Source: Helicobacter apodemus (GTDB lineage: Bacteria; Campylobacterota; Campylobacteria; Campylobacterales; Helicobacteraceae). Taken from it: a stretch of 64,000 bases of DNA. This document shows positions 7,272 through 14,682 of the stretch, one piece after another. The stretch covers positions 1-64,000 of the forward strand of contig NZ_JRPC02000011.1 of the NCBI RefSeq assembly GCF_000765745.2. Direction: 5' to 3'. The notes under the pieces were generated by a model, which worked only from the letters and a program-made list of their open reading frames with translations, ran no database searches and had not been told where the DNA came from. Every line of letters starts with the position of its first letter. Within the stretch, counting starts at the first letter, position 1. The position numbers and the translations under genes are program-made.

Positions 7272-7920
7272 TGGTTACCTCCATTAACTCTTTAAAAACT
7301 TTTAAAAAATCCTCTCTTGCTCTTTTGGAATTTTTAATCCCCTCTTCCATAATTCCTTTACCCTGCAAAATTGCTTCTTTCAAAGCTTCTCGCTCAAAAA
7401 TGATATTTTTTAACAAGAAAAAATCATTCTCATTTTTACTCTTTATAAATTCTTGAAATTCTCCTATTTTGTGTTGCAAAAATGGATTAGTCATTGCTTT
7501 TGCAATAACAACTATGCCCTTTAAATCTTGATTAATCTTTTTAGCCTCCTTTAAACATTCTAACATTTTGCTTAAAACAACTACATCTAGTCCATTAGGG
7601 ATAGTCGGAATAATGCAAATATTACTATAAATCATCGCACTACGCATTTCAGTAGAGTCTCTTCCTCCTGTATCTATTACAATATTTTGATAGCTTTTCT
7701 TTGCTTGTTTAATGAGTTCTTGCAATTCTTTACTATGACTATTTTTAAAATCAAAAGGCATTTTTTTCTCTTCTCTAAAAGAGAGGAAAGCACTAATGCT
7801 CTTTTGTGGGTCTAAATCAATTACAAGGCATTTACCCTGCTCGTTTAACTTGGTTGCAAGATTAATCGCAAATGTTGTTTTGCCACTTCCACCTTTTTCA
7901 TTGCAAATGGAAAAAACCAT
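7264..7920 (-). CDS. parA: ParA-family partition ATPase
   Basis: A 218-residue protein with the deviant Walker A motif KGGSGKTT at residues 9-16, a Walker B-type VIDLDPQ, and the second conserved Asp in NIVIDTGGRD. It is a short ParA without an N-terminal DNA-binding domain (Ib type), the class normally paired with a small RHH centromere-binding protein, which is present downstream with an 8-bp overlap. It positions or stabilises the plasmid at cell division. The upstream region holds direct repeats of an AATGTTATTAA unit on the coding strand. Confidence 0.93.
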   Translation of the reverse strand: MVFSICNEKGGSGKTTFAINLATKLNEQGKCLVIDLDPQKSISAFLSFREEKKMPFDFKNSHSKELQELIKQAKKSYQNIVIDTGGRDSTEMRSAMIYSNICIIPTIPNGLDVVVLSKMLECLKEAKKINQDLKGIVVIAKAMTNPFLQHKIGEFQEFIKSKNENDFFLLKNIIFEREALKEAILQGKGIMEEGIKNSKRAREDFLKVFKELMEVTNE

Positions 7921-7949
7921 TTTTCACTCCTTAATTTTTATTATATAAT

Positions 7950-7985
7950 ATAAACATTTAATAACATTTAATAACATTTTTTAAT
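7950..7985. promoter_or_regulatory. TAACATTT repeat array upstream of parA (operator/centromere candidate)
   Basis: CATTTAATAA is directly repeated with 11-bp periodicity, followed by a third CATTTT. The same AAATGTTA/TAACATTT word occurs in front of ssb and the toprim gene. Likely the RHH partner's binding site and possibly the partition site. Confidence 0.5.
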
Positions 7986-7998
7986 TCCTTATAATTTT

Positions 7999-8187
7999 TT
8001 AATTAATTCCATAATATTTAAGTAAAGAGGGAATCCTCTCATTTGTTTCTTTCTGTTTCAAATATTCCTTAAAAGCCTTTGTGCAAACAACCGACTTTAA
8101 AAGGAACAATTCTTGATTTTCCAAAGTTTTTAAGAAATTATGAAAATCTTCTTGCAACTGCAAGTAATAACTTTCCTTTCTACGCAT
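7999..8187 (-). CDS. Hypothetical small protein
   Basis: A 62-residue charged protein whose ATG overlaps the stop of the upstream gene by one base (TAATG). The sequence suggests two or three helices (EDFHNFLKTLENQELFLLKSVV). It is expressed from the divergent promoter at 8540-8545 together with the upstream gene. No family recognised. Confidence 0.55.
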   Translation of the reverse strand: MRRKESYYLQLQEDFHNFLKTLENQELFLLKSVVCTKAFKEYLKQKETNERIPSLLKYYGIN

Positions 8188-8507
8188 TATTCCTCCTCTT
8201 CCTTTATAAAAGATTCCAAAGAATCCTTAATTTCTCCCCAAGTGTTATTACGCGAAAAAACTGCTTTATAGTATTTATTCTCTTTTTTAATGTAAAAATC
8301 GTGAAAATCAGCGTAAAGAGCTTCACGCATAAAAAAACCACTTCCAAACCAAATAGGAGGAAGAATATCCAACATTTCCCAATACTCTTTCTCACTCACT
8401 TCTTTCCACTGCGCTACTTTACTTTTATATTCTTTTTCTTTCTCTGCCATTTTCAAGCAATCTTCCTCGCTAAGAACAATTTCTCCTATAACATTTTCCT
8501 TAAACAT
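8187..8507 (-). CDS. Hypothetical acidic protein
   Basis: A 106-residue protein, rich in Glu and aromatic residues (WEMLDILPPIWFGSGFFMREALYADFHDFY), with no signal peptide and an acidic tail EEEE. First gene of a two-gene unit read leftward from the duplicated 117-bp promoter module. No family recognised. Its counterpart at the second copy of the module (27715-28017) is also a small acidic protein, but they are not obviously homologous. Confidence 0.6.
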   Translation of the reverse strand: MFKENVIGEIVLSEEDCLKMAEKEKEYKSKVAQWKEVSEKEYWEMLDILPPIWFGSGFFMREALYADFHDFYIKKENKYYKAVFSRNNTWGEIKDSLESFIKEEEE

Positions 8508-8624
8508 ATTTTACAACCTTTTTATTAATTTATGTAAAAATTATACCATATTTTTATTAAAAAAGCAACTATTTTAACAAAAAAAACACAAAATTTACTA
8601 CATTTTTAATTTTTATGCTATAAT
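8508..8624. repeat. 117-bp divergent promoter module, copy 1 (copy 2 at 28107-28223)
   Basis: 114 of 117 bases match 28107-28223. It contains a rightward extended -10 (TGCTATAAT, box 8619-8624) and a leftward TATAAT (plus-strand ATTATA, 8540-8545). It drives the lipoprotein gene to the right and the 8507 gene to the left. Confidence 0.8.
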
Positions 8625-8670
8625 TCCACCTAAAGCAATTACCTAACTTTTCTCCCTTTTTTAAGGGGTT

Positions 8671-8685
8671 GGGGGGTGTCCCCCC
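8671..8685 (+). promoter_or_regulatory. GC-rich hairpin in the leader of the lipoprotein gene
   Basis: GGGGGG and CCCCCC around a TGT loop, 43 bases before the lipoprotein ATG. A similar G/C hairpin follows promoter copy 2 at about 28253-28275. It is not followed by a U tract, so it looks like a 5' UTR structure rather than a terminator. Confidence 0.45.
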
Positions 8686-8727
8686 TAATCAATATCTTAA
8701 ATTATTTCAAAACAAAGGAAAATTAAA

Positions 8728-9123
8728 ATGATGAAAAATCTTAAATTACTATTGTTAGCGGGTATTGTAGGTCTTTTTGTGGCGTGTGGAGATAATGGAT
8801 TAGTTGAACTTAAAAATAATGGGTATAATAGTGAGCTTTACGACTATGGAGTAAAACAAGTGCAAGAAAAATACCCCGATTATAAATTATATTCCTATGA
8901 ATCTTTAAAAAGTGTTCCATTCTTAAAGCTTGGTGAAAAAGCTTTTGTAAGTTCAAGAGATTTTGTAGCAAAAAGAACAGAAGATAAAACAAAACAATAT
9001 GTAGATATGATTTTTGCCTACAAAAATGATTCAGATTATAAACTTATTTATGTAGAATGTCTTAATGCAGGAAATGATAATTTTTGCCCTCATATTGTTG
9101 ATAGAACAAAAGGATTACATTAA
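8728..9123 (+). CDS. Small predicted lipoprotein
   Basis: A 131-residue protein with a signal peptide and lipobox (LLLLAGIVGLFVAC, Cys at about residue 20). The mature part is mixed charged, with two late Cys (YVECLNAGNDNFCPHIV) that could form a disulfide. The start may be either of two consecutive ATGs (8728 or 8731). It is the only rightward gene in this part of the element. Small lipoproteins beside conjugation genes sometimes act in surface or entry exclusion; that is inference from position only. Confidence 0.75.
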   Translation: MMKNLKLLLLAGIVGLFVACGDNGLVELKNNGYNSELYDYGVKQVQEKYPDYKLYSYESLKSVPFLKLGEKAFVSSRDFVAKRTEDKTKQYVDMIFAYKNDSDYKLIYVECLNAGNDNFCPHIVDRTKGLH

Positions 9124-9177
9124 CTAATAAGAATTTCTCCTCTCCCCTCTTTATATTTCATTTAAGTAATTTAAACA

Positions 9178-9203
9178 AAAAAGAGAGAATCTCCTCTCTT
9201 TAT
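9178..9203. terminator. Hairpin between convergent lipoprotein and ssb genes
   Basis: AAAGAGAG (9180-9187) pairs with CTCTCTTT (9194-9201), flanked by A-rich and T-rich runs on the two sides. Suited to a bidirectional terminator in the gap between two converging genes. Confidence 0.55.
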
Positions 9204-9210
9204 ATTCCAT

Positions 9211-9672
9211 TTATGCAGGTTGCGTTTGTTGTGGAATTTCATTTCCATTCTTATCATAATAAGCAATGTCGATTTCTTTCTCTTTATCTTCTTCTTGCAC
9301 TTCATCAGTATCCATTGGCTTTTTATTATTACTCGCCTTTAAATCAAACTGCTTAATTACCACTTGCCAAGATTGTTTATTTTTAACTTCCCCTGTTGTC
9401 TCATCTGTTACTTGATAAATCTCTGTTATTAACTCTCCACTTAAAAGAAAGCCACTTCCTTTTGTTGTGTAATTTACTGCTGTTTTTGCATTTTTTCCAA
9501 ATACTACTACTGGAATCCAAGATGTTTGTTCTACTCTTTGTCCTTTCTTGTTTATCCAAGCCTTAGAAATTGCAAGGGTATTTCTTGCAAACCATTCTTC
9601 CTCTTTTGTTTCAGCCTTTACATTATTCTCCCAATGGTTACCTAAATATCCACAAAGTGTTACAATATTCAT
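9211..9672 (-). CDS. ssb: Single-stranded DNA-binding protein (plasmid-type SSB)
   Basis: A 153-residue protein with an N-terminal OB fold (MNIVTLCGYLGN... ...WFARNTLAISKAW... SWIPVVVFGKNAKTAVNYTTKGSGFLLSGELITEIY) typical of SSB, and an acidic, poorly conserved tail. The tail ends in QQTQPA rather than the DDDIPF-like tip that recruits host replication proteins, so interactions may differ. It would protect the transferred strand during conjugation. Its promoter carries a large inverted-repeat operator shared with the toprim gene. Confidence 0.88.
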   Translation of the reverse strand: MNIVTLCGYLGNHWENNVKAETKEEEWFARNTLAISKAWINKKGQRVEQTSWIPVVVFGKNAKTAVNYTTKGSGFLLSGELITEIYQVTDETTGEVKNKQSWQVVIKQFDLKASNNKKPMDTDEVQEEDKEKEIDIAYYDKNGNEIPQQTQPA

Positions 9673-9693
9673 TTTCTATCCTTTTAAAAATGG

Positions 9694-9770
9694 TTTTTAA
9701 CATTATAAAAATGTTAAAAAATAGTTCTTAACATTTAAAAACATTTAAAAAATATTTTTTAACATTTTCT
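9694..9770. promoter_or_regulatory. Operator array upstream of ssb
   Basis: TTTTTAACATT (9694-9704) and AATGTTAAAAA (9710-9720) form an inverted repeat. The right arm then forms a second one with TTCTTAACATTT (9725-9736), and more AACATTT words follow to 9770. The second element is nearly identical to 31181-31208 upstream of the toprim gene. Confidence 0.6.
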
Positions 9771-9822
9771 TTTTTCCATTTTATCCTCCTATGAGATACT
9801 TTCTATCTTGCGTGGAATATTC

Positions 9823-11778
9823 TTATTTTTTACTTTTAAAACATTTATCAATAAATGCGGAACATACTTTATAATCATCTTTGTAATCTTTTGGCAATTC
9901 CATATTATTTTTATTTGCTAAATCCTCTGCTAATTTGATTTGTTTCTCACTTGGTGGTGTAGGGGCTTTAGTTTTATTTAGCTTTTCAATAAAGGCACTG
10001 CACTCTTTATAATCCTCATACACTTCTTTTGGAATCTCTATATCCTGTTCTTTTGCTAATTTTTCTACATAGGCTATCTGTTTTTCACTTGGTTTGGTAA
10101 TTTCTTTTTGGTTAATAGGAGCAAATTCCATTTTTTGATGTAAGGGTCGTATAAAATCTGTATATTTTAATTCTCCATTTGCAATACAATCTAAAACATT
10201 TTCCATTTCTTTAGTAAATTGAGCTTTTGTAATCCATTCCTCTTTAGTATTTAGTGTTTGGATAAGACTAATTCCTTTTTGTGTGGGAATAATGATATGC
10301 TCTTTGCCTTTTTTTTCTAAGATAATATAGCCTCTCTCTATTAGAATTGGGAGATAGGTTGCATAGGTGCTAGGTCGCCCGATTCCGTTTTTCTCTAAAA
10401 GGGAGATGAAGTTACTTTCTTTATAAGGGCTTGGAGCTTTTTTCTTAATTTCTTGTGCATCAAATTTAGTAATCATAATTTCTTCGCCCTTGCTAAATTC
10501 TATGTCCTTAATCATTTTATCTTCTGCTTCCTCTTCGTCTGTTTCTTCTGCAAATACGCCTTTAAATCCTTTGTATAAGCATTTTGTGCTTTTGATATGG
10601 AAAAGCATTGCCTTAATGGTAAATGTGTAGTCTGTAACAGAGTTAATGCAATCTTTTGCTTGTGATAGGATTGTATTTTGATAAATGGCTTGGTAAATCT
10701 CTTTTTCTTTAGGGTTTAGATTATTTTCTTTAGCAATCTCATCTATTTGATTTAAAGGGTGGTAGTGTGTAATCCTAATTGCTTCGTGAGCTTCTGCTTG
10801 GCTTTGGCTTCCTGCTTTATATTCTCTTCTTTGATACCATTCTTCATTGCTTAGATGGGATTGTAATTCATCTAAAAATTCTTTAGAAATTGCATTAGAG
10901 TCTGTGCGATGATAAGTAATTAAGCCTTTTTCAAAAAGCTTTTGTGCGTAATCCATTACTTCTTTTGTGGAAATTCCTAATCTTTTGCTTAAAGATTCTT
11001 GTAATTGTGAGGTTCTATAAGGCATTTTTGGGGAGCTTTTAACTTCCTTGCTTTCAATTTCATAGCATTTTGCAACATCTGGTAAATCATTAATAATAGA
11101 AACAGCTTCTTGTTTATCATTATAGAGATTATTATTTAAAAGAGATAATTCTTTACCATCTTTGCTAGAAATAGCTTTAATCTTATAATCCACTTTTTCT
11201 TTTAGGGGAAGCTTCTCGTAGGCTTCTATTTCTTCTTGTCTTTGCACAATTAATGCTAATACAGGGGTTTGCACTCTACCTATGCTAATTTTTTCTTTAA
11301 AAATTCTTGCATATTTTGGGCTTAGAATGAAACCTACTAATTTATCTCCTACCGCTCTTGCTTTCCAACTCTCAAACATCTTTATATTACTCTGTGAAAA
11401 AGGAATTGCATTTGTAATACCTTTCTCAATACCACTTTCTGTAATCTCAAAAAATTCTGCCCTTTTAATGCTCTTTGGATTCTTGTTTTTTAACATTTGA
11501 TAGAAAAAATAACCAATCGCATATCCCTCTCTGTCTGGGTCTGTTGCAATATAAACTTCTTTTCCCTCTGCTTCTTTTAAAGCCTTAAAGATATTATTCT
11601 TTTTTCTCTCATCGGTAAAATCAAAAACTGGCTCATAATTATCAAAATTTTTTAGAAAATCTTGTGTTAAACCTTTAAAGTGTCCTGCTGTTGCAAAGAC
11701 TTTTGCACCTGTGATTTTTTGGATTTTTTCCACTTTGTTTGGGCTTTCAATGATGATTAAAGTATCGTTTAATTGCAT
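9823..11778 (-). CDS. topA: Plasmid-borne DNA topoisomerase I (type IA)
   Basis: A 651-residue enzyme with an N-terminal TOPRIM domain (LIIIESPNKVEKIQ; acidic DPDREGYAIG near residue 80), the active-site tyrosine in GLITYHRTDS at about residue 290, and the IGRPSTYATYLPILIERGYI motif. It relaxes or decatenates DNA by single-strand passage. The usual C-terminal zinc fingers are absent. Instead there are two copies of a roughly 40-residue module (PSEKQI..AE.LA, then DYK.CSAFI.K). Plasmid and ICE topA genes accompany VirB systems in Helicobacter and Campylobacter, as here, downstream of virB6 and upstream of ssb. Confidence 0.93.
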   Translation of the reverse strand: MQLNDTLIIIESPNKVEKIQKITGAKVFATAGHFKGLTQDFLKNFDNYEPVFDFTDERKKNNIFKALKEAEGKEVYIATDPDREGYAIGYFFYQMLKNKNPKSIKRAEFFEITESGIEKGITNAIPFSQSNIKMFESWKARAVGDKLVGFILSPKYARIFKEKISIGRVQTPVLALIVQRQEEIEAYEKLPLKEKVDYKIKAISSKDGKELSLLNNNLYNDKQEAVSIINDLPDVAKCYEIESKEVKSSPKMPYRTSQLQESLSKRLGISTKEVMDYAQKLFEKGLITYHRTDSNAISKEFLDELQSHLSNEEWYQRREYKAGSQSQAEAHEAIRITHYHPLNQIDEIAKENNLNPKEKEIYQAIYQNTILSQAKDCINSVTDYTFTIKAMLFHIKSTKCLYKGFKGVFAEETDEEEAEDKMIKDIEFSKGEEIMITKFDAQEIKKKAPSPYKESNFISLLEKNGIGRPSTYATYLPILIERGYIILEKKGKEHIIIPTQKGISLIQTLNTKEEWITKAQFTKEMENVLDCIANGELKYTDFIRPLHQKMEFAPINQKEITKPSEKQIAYVEKLAKEQDIEIPKEVYEDYKECSAFIEKLNKTKAPTPPSEKQIKLAEDLANKNNMELPKDYKDDYKVCSAFIDKCFKSKK

Positions 11779-11843
11779 TTTTTCTCCTTATTTATAAGTT
11801 TATGGTAGGTAAAATGGATAAAAGAAATTTACAACCTTTGATA

Positions 11844-11872
11844 CACCGCTAAAATTTGCTACTTTAGCGGTG
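11844..11872. terminator. Perfect 10-bp hairpin between virB6-like gene and topA
   Basis: CACCGCTAAA (11844-11853) pairs perfectly with TTTAGCGGTG (11863-11872) over a 9-base loop. The plus-strand side is followed by GTTTTA, but no rightward gene ends here. For leftward transcription there is no U tract. It may act as a transcript-processing or attenuating structure between virB6 and topA. Confidence 0.5.
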
Positions 11873-11916
11873 GTTTTATCTCCTATTAAAACAAATTCAT
11901 TACTTATTTCCTAAAT

Positions 11917-13056
11917 TCATTTAAAAAAATCAGAAATAGCACTTGTTTTTCCATTGCTTATACCACCACCCTTTTTAAAGCTATCATATAATTTTGTAGC
12001 AGTTTGTCCCATAGGTAGCATTGATGCCATTCCTTTTCCTAATGATGCTTTGATTCCTGCTCCTGCTATTAAACCTGCTCCTCCTGTCATTGCACCTGTT
12101 GTAATTGCAGAACCTACTGCTTTTAGAGGTGCTAATCCCACTGCGTCATCATTTTGAGTGCCTAAAATTTGATTTACCCAACTTGGAACTTTTACTAAAA
12201 CCATAATTGCAATGATTGCAACTATCATTAAGCTTATGGGTTTAAAAAATATAAATGTAAAACTTGCAATAATTTGTGTTAATTGTGAAGTATTATCTGG
12301 TATTAATTCTACTTTTTCTAATGCTTTCATAGGAAAATTACCTATAATCATTGCAATAGGTGCATACATAGAATAAGAGAGATAAAGCTTTAACCAAGAG
12401 AAAAAATATCCCCTTAACTGATTCATCATCAAGCAAGGAATTACAATAGGAGCAATCGATAAAATGATTGTTGCCATAAACTTTGTAACAATACAAATAG
12501 AGGTAATGGCTAAGATTAAAATCATATAAGTTAGCCACATTATTCCCCAAAAAAACATATAAATGATTGTATAGATAGTAGTTAAAAATGTAGGGTCATC
12601 AAACAAAAAACCTTTACCTTGTCCTTCAAAATACTTAAATAAACTTTCATATATTGCACTTATTCCATTATTTAGGGTATCAATACCATTTCCAAAGCTT
12701 GTTGCAAAATCTGTATTTCCAAAACTCTGTGCAGTAATGGCTGAAACATAATTAATGGGTAAATCTAGTAAATTTAAAAATTCATAATAAGCCCCCTCAT
12801 TTCCCATTATTACATAAATTATACTTACAATAACTATCCAAATTAAAGCTTGATAAGCGTCCTCTTTATCAATTCCGCCTTTATGTAGTCTTTTAATAAG
12901 CCAAAAAATCGCAATTAATCCTATTAAAGAATAAGCTAATCCATTAAAAAAGATTACTTGTTCCGCACTATAAATCATACTTATAAGATTAGAAGCAACT
13001 TCATGTAATTGTCCAAAAAGTGATTCAAATAATCCTTTTGCACTTTCTCTTCCCAT
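11917..13056 (-). CDS. virB6: VirB6/TrbL-type inner-membrane channel protein
   Basis: A 379-residue protein with at least six hydrophobic segments (about residues 35-55, 72-85, 160-215, 225-245, 268-292) separated by a polar periplasmic loop. It then has the conserved VPSWVNQILGTQNDD stretch of TrbL/VirB6 and a Gly/Ala-rich C-terminus. It forms part of the inner-membrane conduit of the conjugation apparatus. The start directly follows the stop of the small upstream gene (TAAATG). Confidence 0.88.
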   Translation of the reverse strand: MGRESAKGLFESLFGQLHEVASNLISMIYSAEQVIFFNGLAYSLIGLIAIFWLIKRLHKGGIDKEDAYQALIWIVIVSIIYVIMGNEGAYYEFLNLLDLPINYVSAITAQSFGNTDFATSFGNGIDTLNNGISAIYESLFKYFEGQGKGFLFDDPTFLTTIYTIIYMFFWGIMWLTYMILILAITSICIVTKFMATIILSIAPIVIPCLMMNQLRGYFFSWLKLYLSYSMYAPIAMIIGNFPMKALEKVELIPDNTSQLTQIIASFTFIFFKPISLMIVAIIAIMVLVKVPSWVNQILGTQNDDAVGLAPLKAVGSAITTGAMTGGAGLIAGAGIKASLGKGMASMLPMGQTATKLYDSFKKGGGISNGKTSAISDFFK

Positions 13057-13344
13057 TTACATTCCTTTTGAAAAAGTTTGTGTTGAAAGAATATTGGTTT
13101 GTGTTTTTTCTTTTATGGATTCTCCATTACAAATTTGTGTTGTAATGATTTCTTTTTCTATTATCGTATTACCCTCTATTTGAGTAATGTGCTGTGTTGT
13201 AGTCTTTTGTAAAGGTATAGAATCTTCTAATTTATAAGGAATATCCTTTTCTTTAATACTTTCTTTGGTTTCTTGTGTTGTGATTTGACTTGTTTTTGTA
13301 GAATTTTCATTTAATCCTAAAAAATTTAAAAAACTAAACAACAT
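13057..13344 (-). CDS. Hypothetical Thr/Gln-rich protein upstream of virB6
   Basis: A 95-residue protein. A short hydrophobic N-terminus (MLFSFLNFLGL) is followed by a low-complexity region rich in Thr, Gln, Ile and Glu. The stop codon abuts the virB6 start, so the two are translationally linked. It may be a small membrane- or channel-associated accessory protein. No family recognised. Confidence 0.6.
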   Translation of the reverse strand: MLFSFLNFLGLNENSTKTSQITTQETKESIKEKDIPYKLEDSIPLQKTTTQHITQIEGNTIIEKEIITTQICNGESIKEKTQTNILSTQTFSKGM

Positions 13345-13437
13345 TTTCTTTTCCTTTCATTCTTTTAAAGGAAGTCAATGCCTCCTTAAAAGATTCTAAA
13401 AAACTCTTGGCTTATTCCCTAAGAATTACTTAACAAA

Positions 13438-14268
13438 TTATCGCCCTCTTCCTTGATTTTCCTTTTCTTGCACTTTCTCTTGTGTTTGAGATTGTGTTTT
13501 GTTAATCATATTGATATGTGCTTGGGTTGGTGTATATTCCTGCCCTTTGTTTTGAACATTAATAAATCGGATTAAAGAATCCGCAACCACACCTTCAATA
13601 CCAATTCTTTTAAGATTAGGCAATCCATTAGAGATACCATTTGCTAGTTTTTCTCTGTAGTTTTTAATCGCATTCATATCACGCTCTTTAAATTGACTCT
13701 TATCAAGCCCTTTAAACTCACTAATATGATAAAGCAATTTAGTTTGCAGTTTTGGTTCTGGCAAATCTACTCTTTCTTTCACGATATAGGTTCGCCCTGT
13801 TTTTTCATTTACCGCAGTCATTGGCTCATTGGTTTTTGGGTCAATTTTATTCCTTAATTCCCAAGTAGCCATATATTCTAATCGATAGCAAGGTGGTTTT
13901 TTCTCATAAGACTCGCCCTCTTTTGTAACGCCTTTATAGGTTTTGAGTTCTCCACCTAATTTCCAAGCGTCCTTAATCTCAATGAAATCATTGCTTTTAT
14001 AGCCATTTCCATTGGCAAATGTTCTTAATAAGGCATTATTCAATCCCATAAATGGTTTGCCTGTTGTAACATCATAGGGCATAGTCTTATCCATTTTTTC
14101 TTGCGTCATCGATTGATTTAAGAATAGCTTGTCTCTTGCTGCATACATTGCGTGTGTAATAACTGAAATTTTGCCTTTATTGACATTTTCCAATCTTTCA
14201 GCATTAGTTGCTTTTTCCCAATCCATTCTTTCTACGACTGCTGTTTCTGCTTCTTTTACTACTGACAT
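13438..14268 (-). CDS. ArdC-like ssDNA-binding N-terminal domain protein (no peptidase domain)
   Basis: A 276-residue protein containing the ArdC N-terminal (DUF1738) pattern: DVTTGKPFMGLNNALLRTFANGNGYKSNDFIEI, then DAWKLGGELKTYKG. Full ArdC proteins continue into an M48/HExxH-type peptidase domain. Here the C-terminal half has no HExxH and ends in a Gln/Lys-rich tail. The N-terminal domain in ArdC/TraC proteins binds single-stranded DNA and protects incoming DNA from restriction. A DNA-binding role during transfer is inferred. It sits between virD4 and virB6 in the transfer operon. Confidence 0.7.
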   Translation of the reverse strand: MSVVKEAETAVVERMDWEKATNAERLENVNKGKISVITHAMYAARDKLFLNQSMTQEKMDKTMPYDVTTGKPFMGLNNALLRTFANGNGYKSNDFIEIKDAWKLGGELKTYKGVTKEGESYEKKPPCYRLEYMATWELRNKIDPKTNEPMTAVNEKTGRTYIVKERVDLPEPKLQTKLLYHISEFKGLDKSQFKERDMNAIKNYREKLANGISNGLPNLKRIGIEGVVADSLIRFINVQNKGQEYTPTQAHINMINKTQSQTQEKVQEKENQGRGR

Positions 14269-14357
14269 AATATTCTCCTTATCTAAAGTATCTAAATTTT
14301 AAAACGATAGTATTAAGATTAAAAATCTAAAGTATCTAAACACTAAAACAAATAAAC

Positions 14358-14585
14358 TTACTTGCTTTGGTTTCCGCTTTTAACTTCTGAATATTCTATT
14401 GGATTACCCTCTTCATCATAATCAGAGGTTGGCTCTAATCCACTGATTTCTGTTTCTTGTAGCAAATTTTGAAAATAAGCTTCATTAAACGCCCTAATTT
14501 CATCAGGAGTGTATCTCTCATATGGATTAAATAGCTTAAGCGGTTTTTCCTCTGCTGATATTGATTTAGAATCTTCAGTTGGCAT
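14358..14585 (-). CDS. Hypothetical small acidic protein
   Basis: A 75-residue acidic protein with PYERYTPDEIRAFNEAYFQNLL as its structured core and low-complexity ends. Located between virD4 and the ArdC-like gene, same strand. It begins MPT, like the 385-residue protein at 33082-34239, but I see no further similarity. Function unknown. Confidence 0.6.
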   Translation of the reverse strand: MPTEDSKSISAEEKPLKLFNPYERYTPDEIRAFNEAYFQNLLQETEISGLEPTSDYDEEGNPIEYSEVKSGNQSK

Positions 14586-14682
14586 TTTTATTCCTTTAAA
14601 TTTTTTTAGCCTACATTTATCAACATAGGCTAAAGTAAATCTAAGTTAAAATAAATTTACTTTAACCTATTGCCATAAAGCT

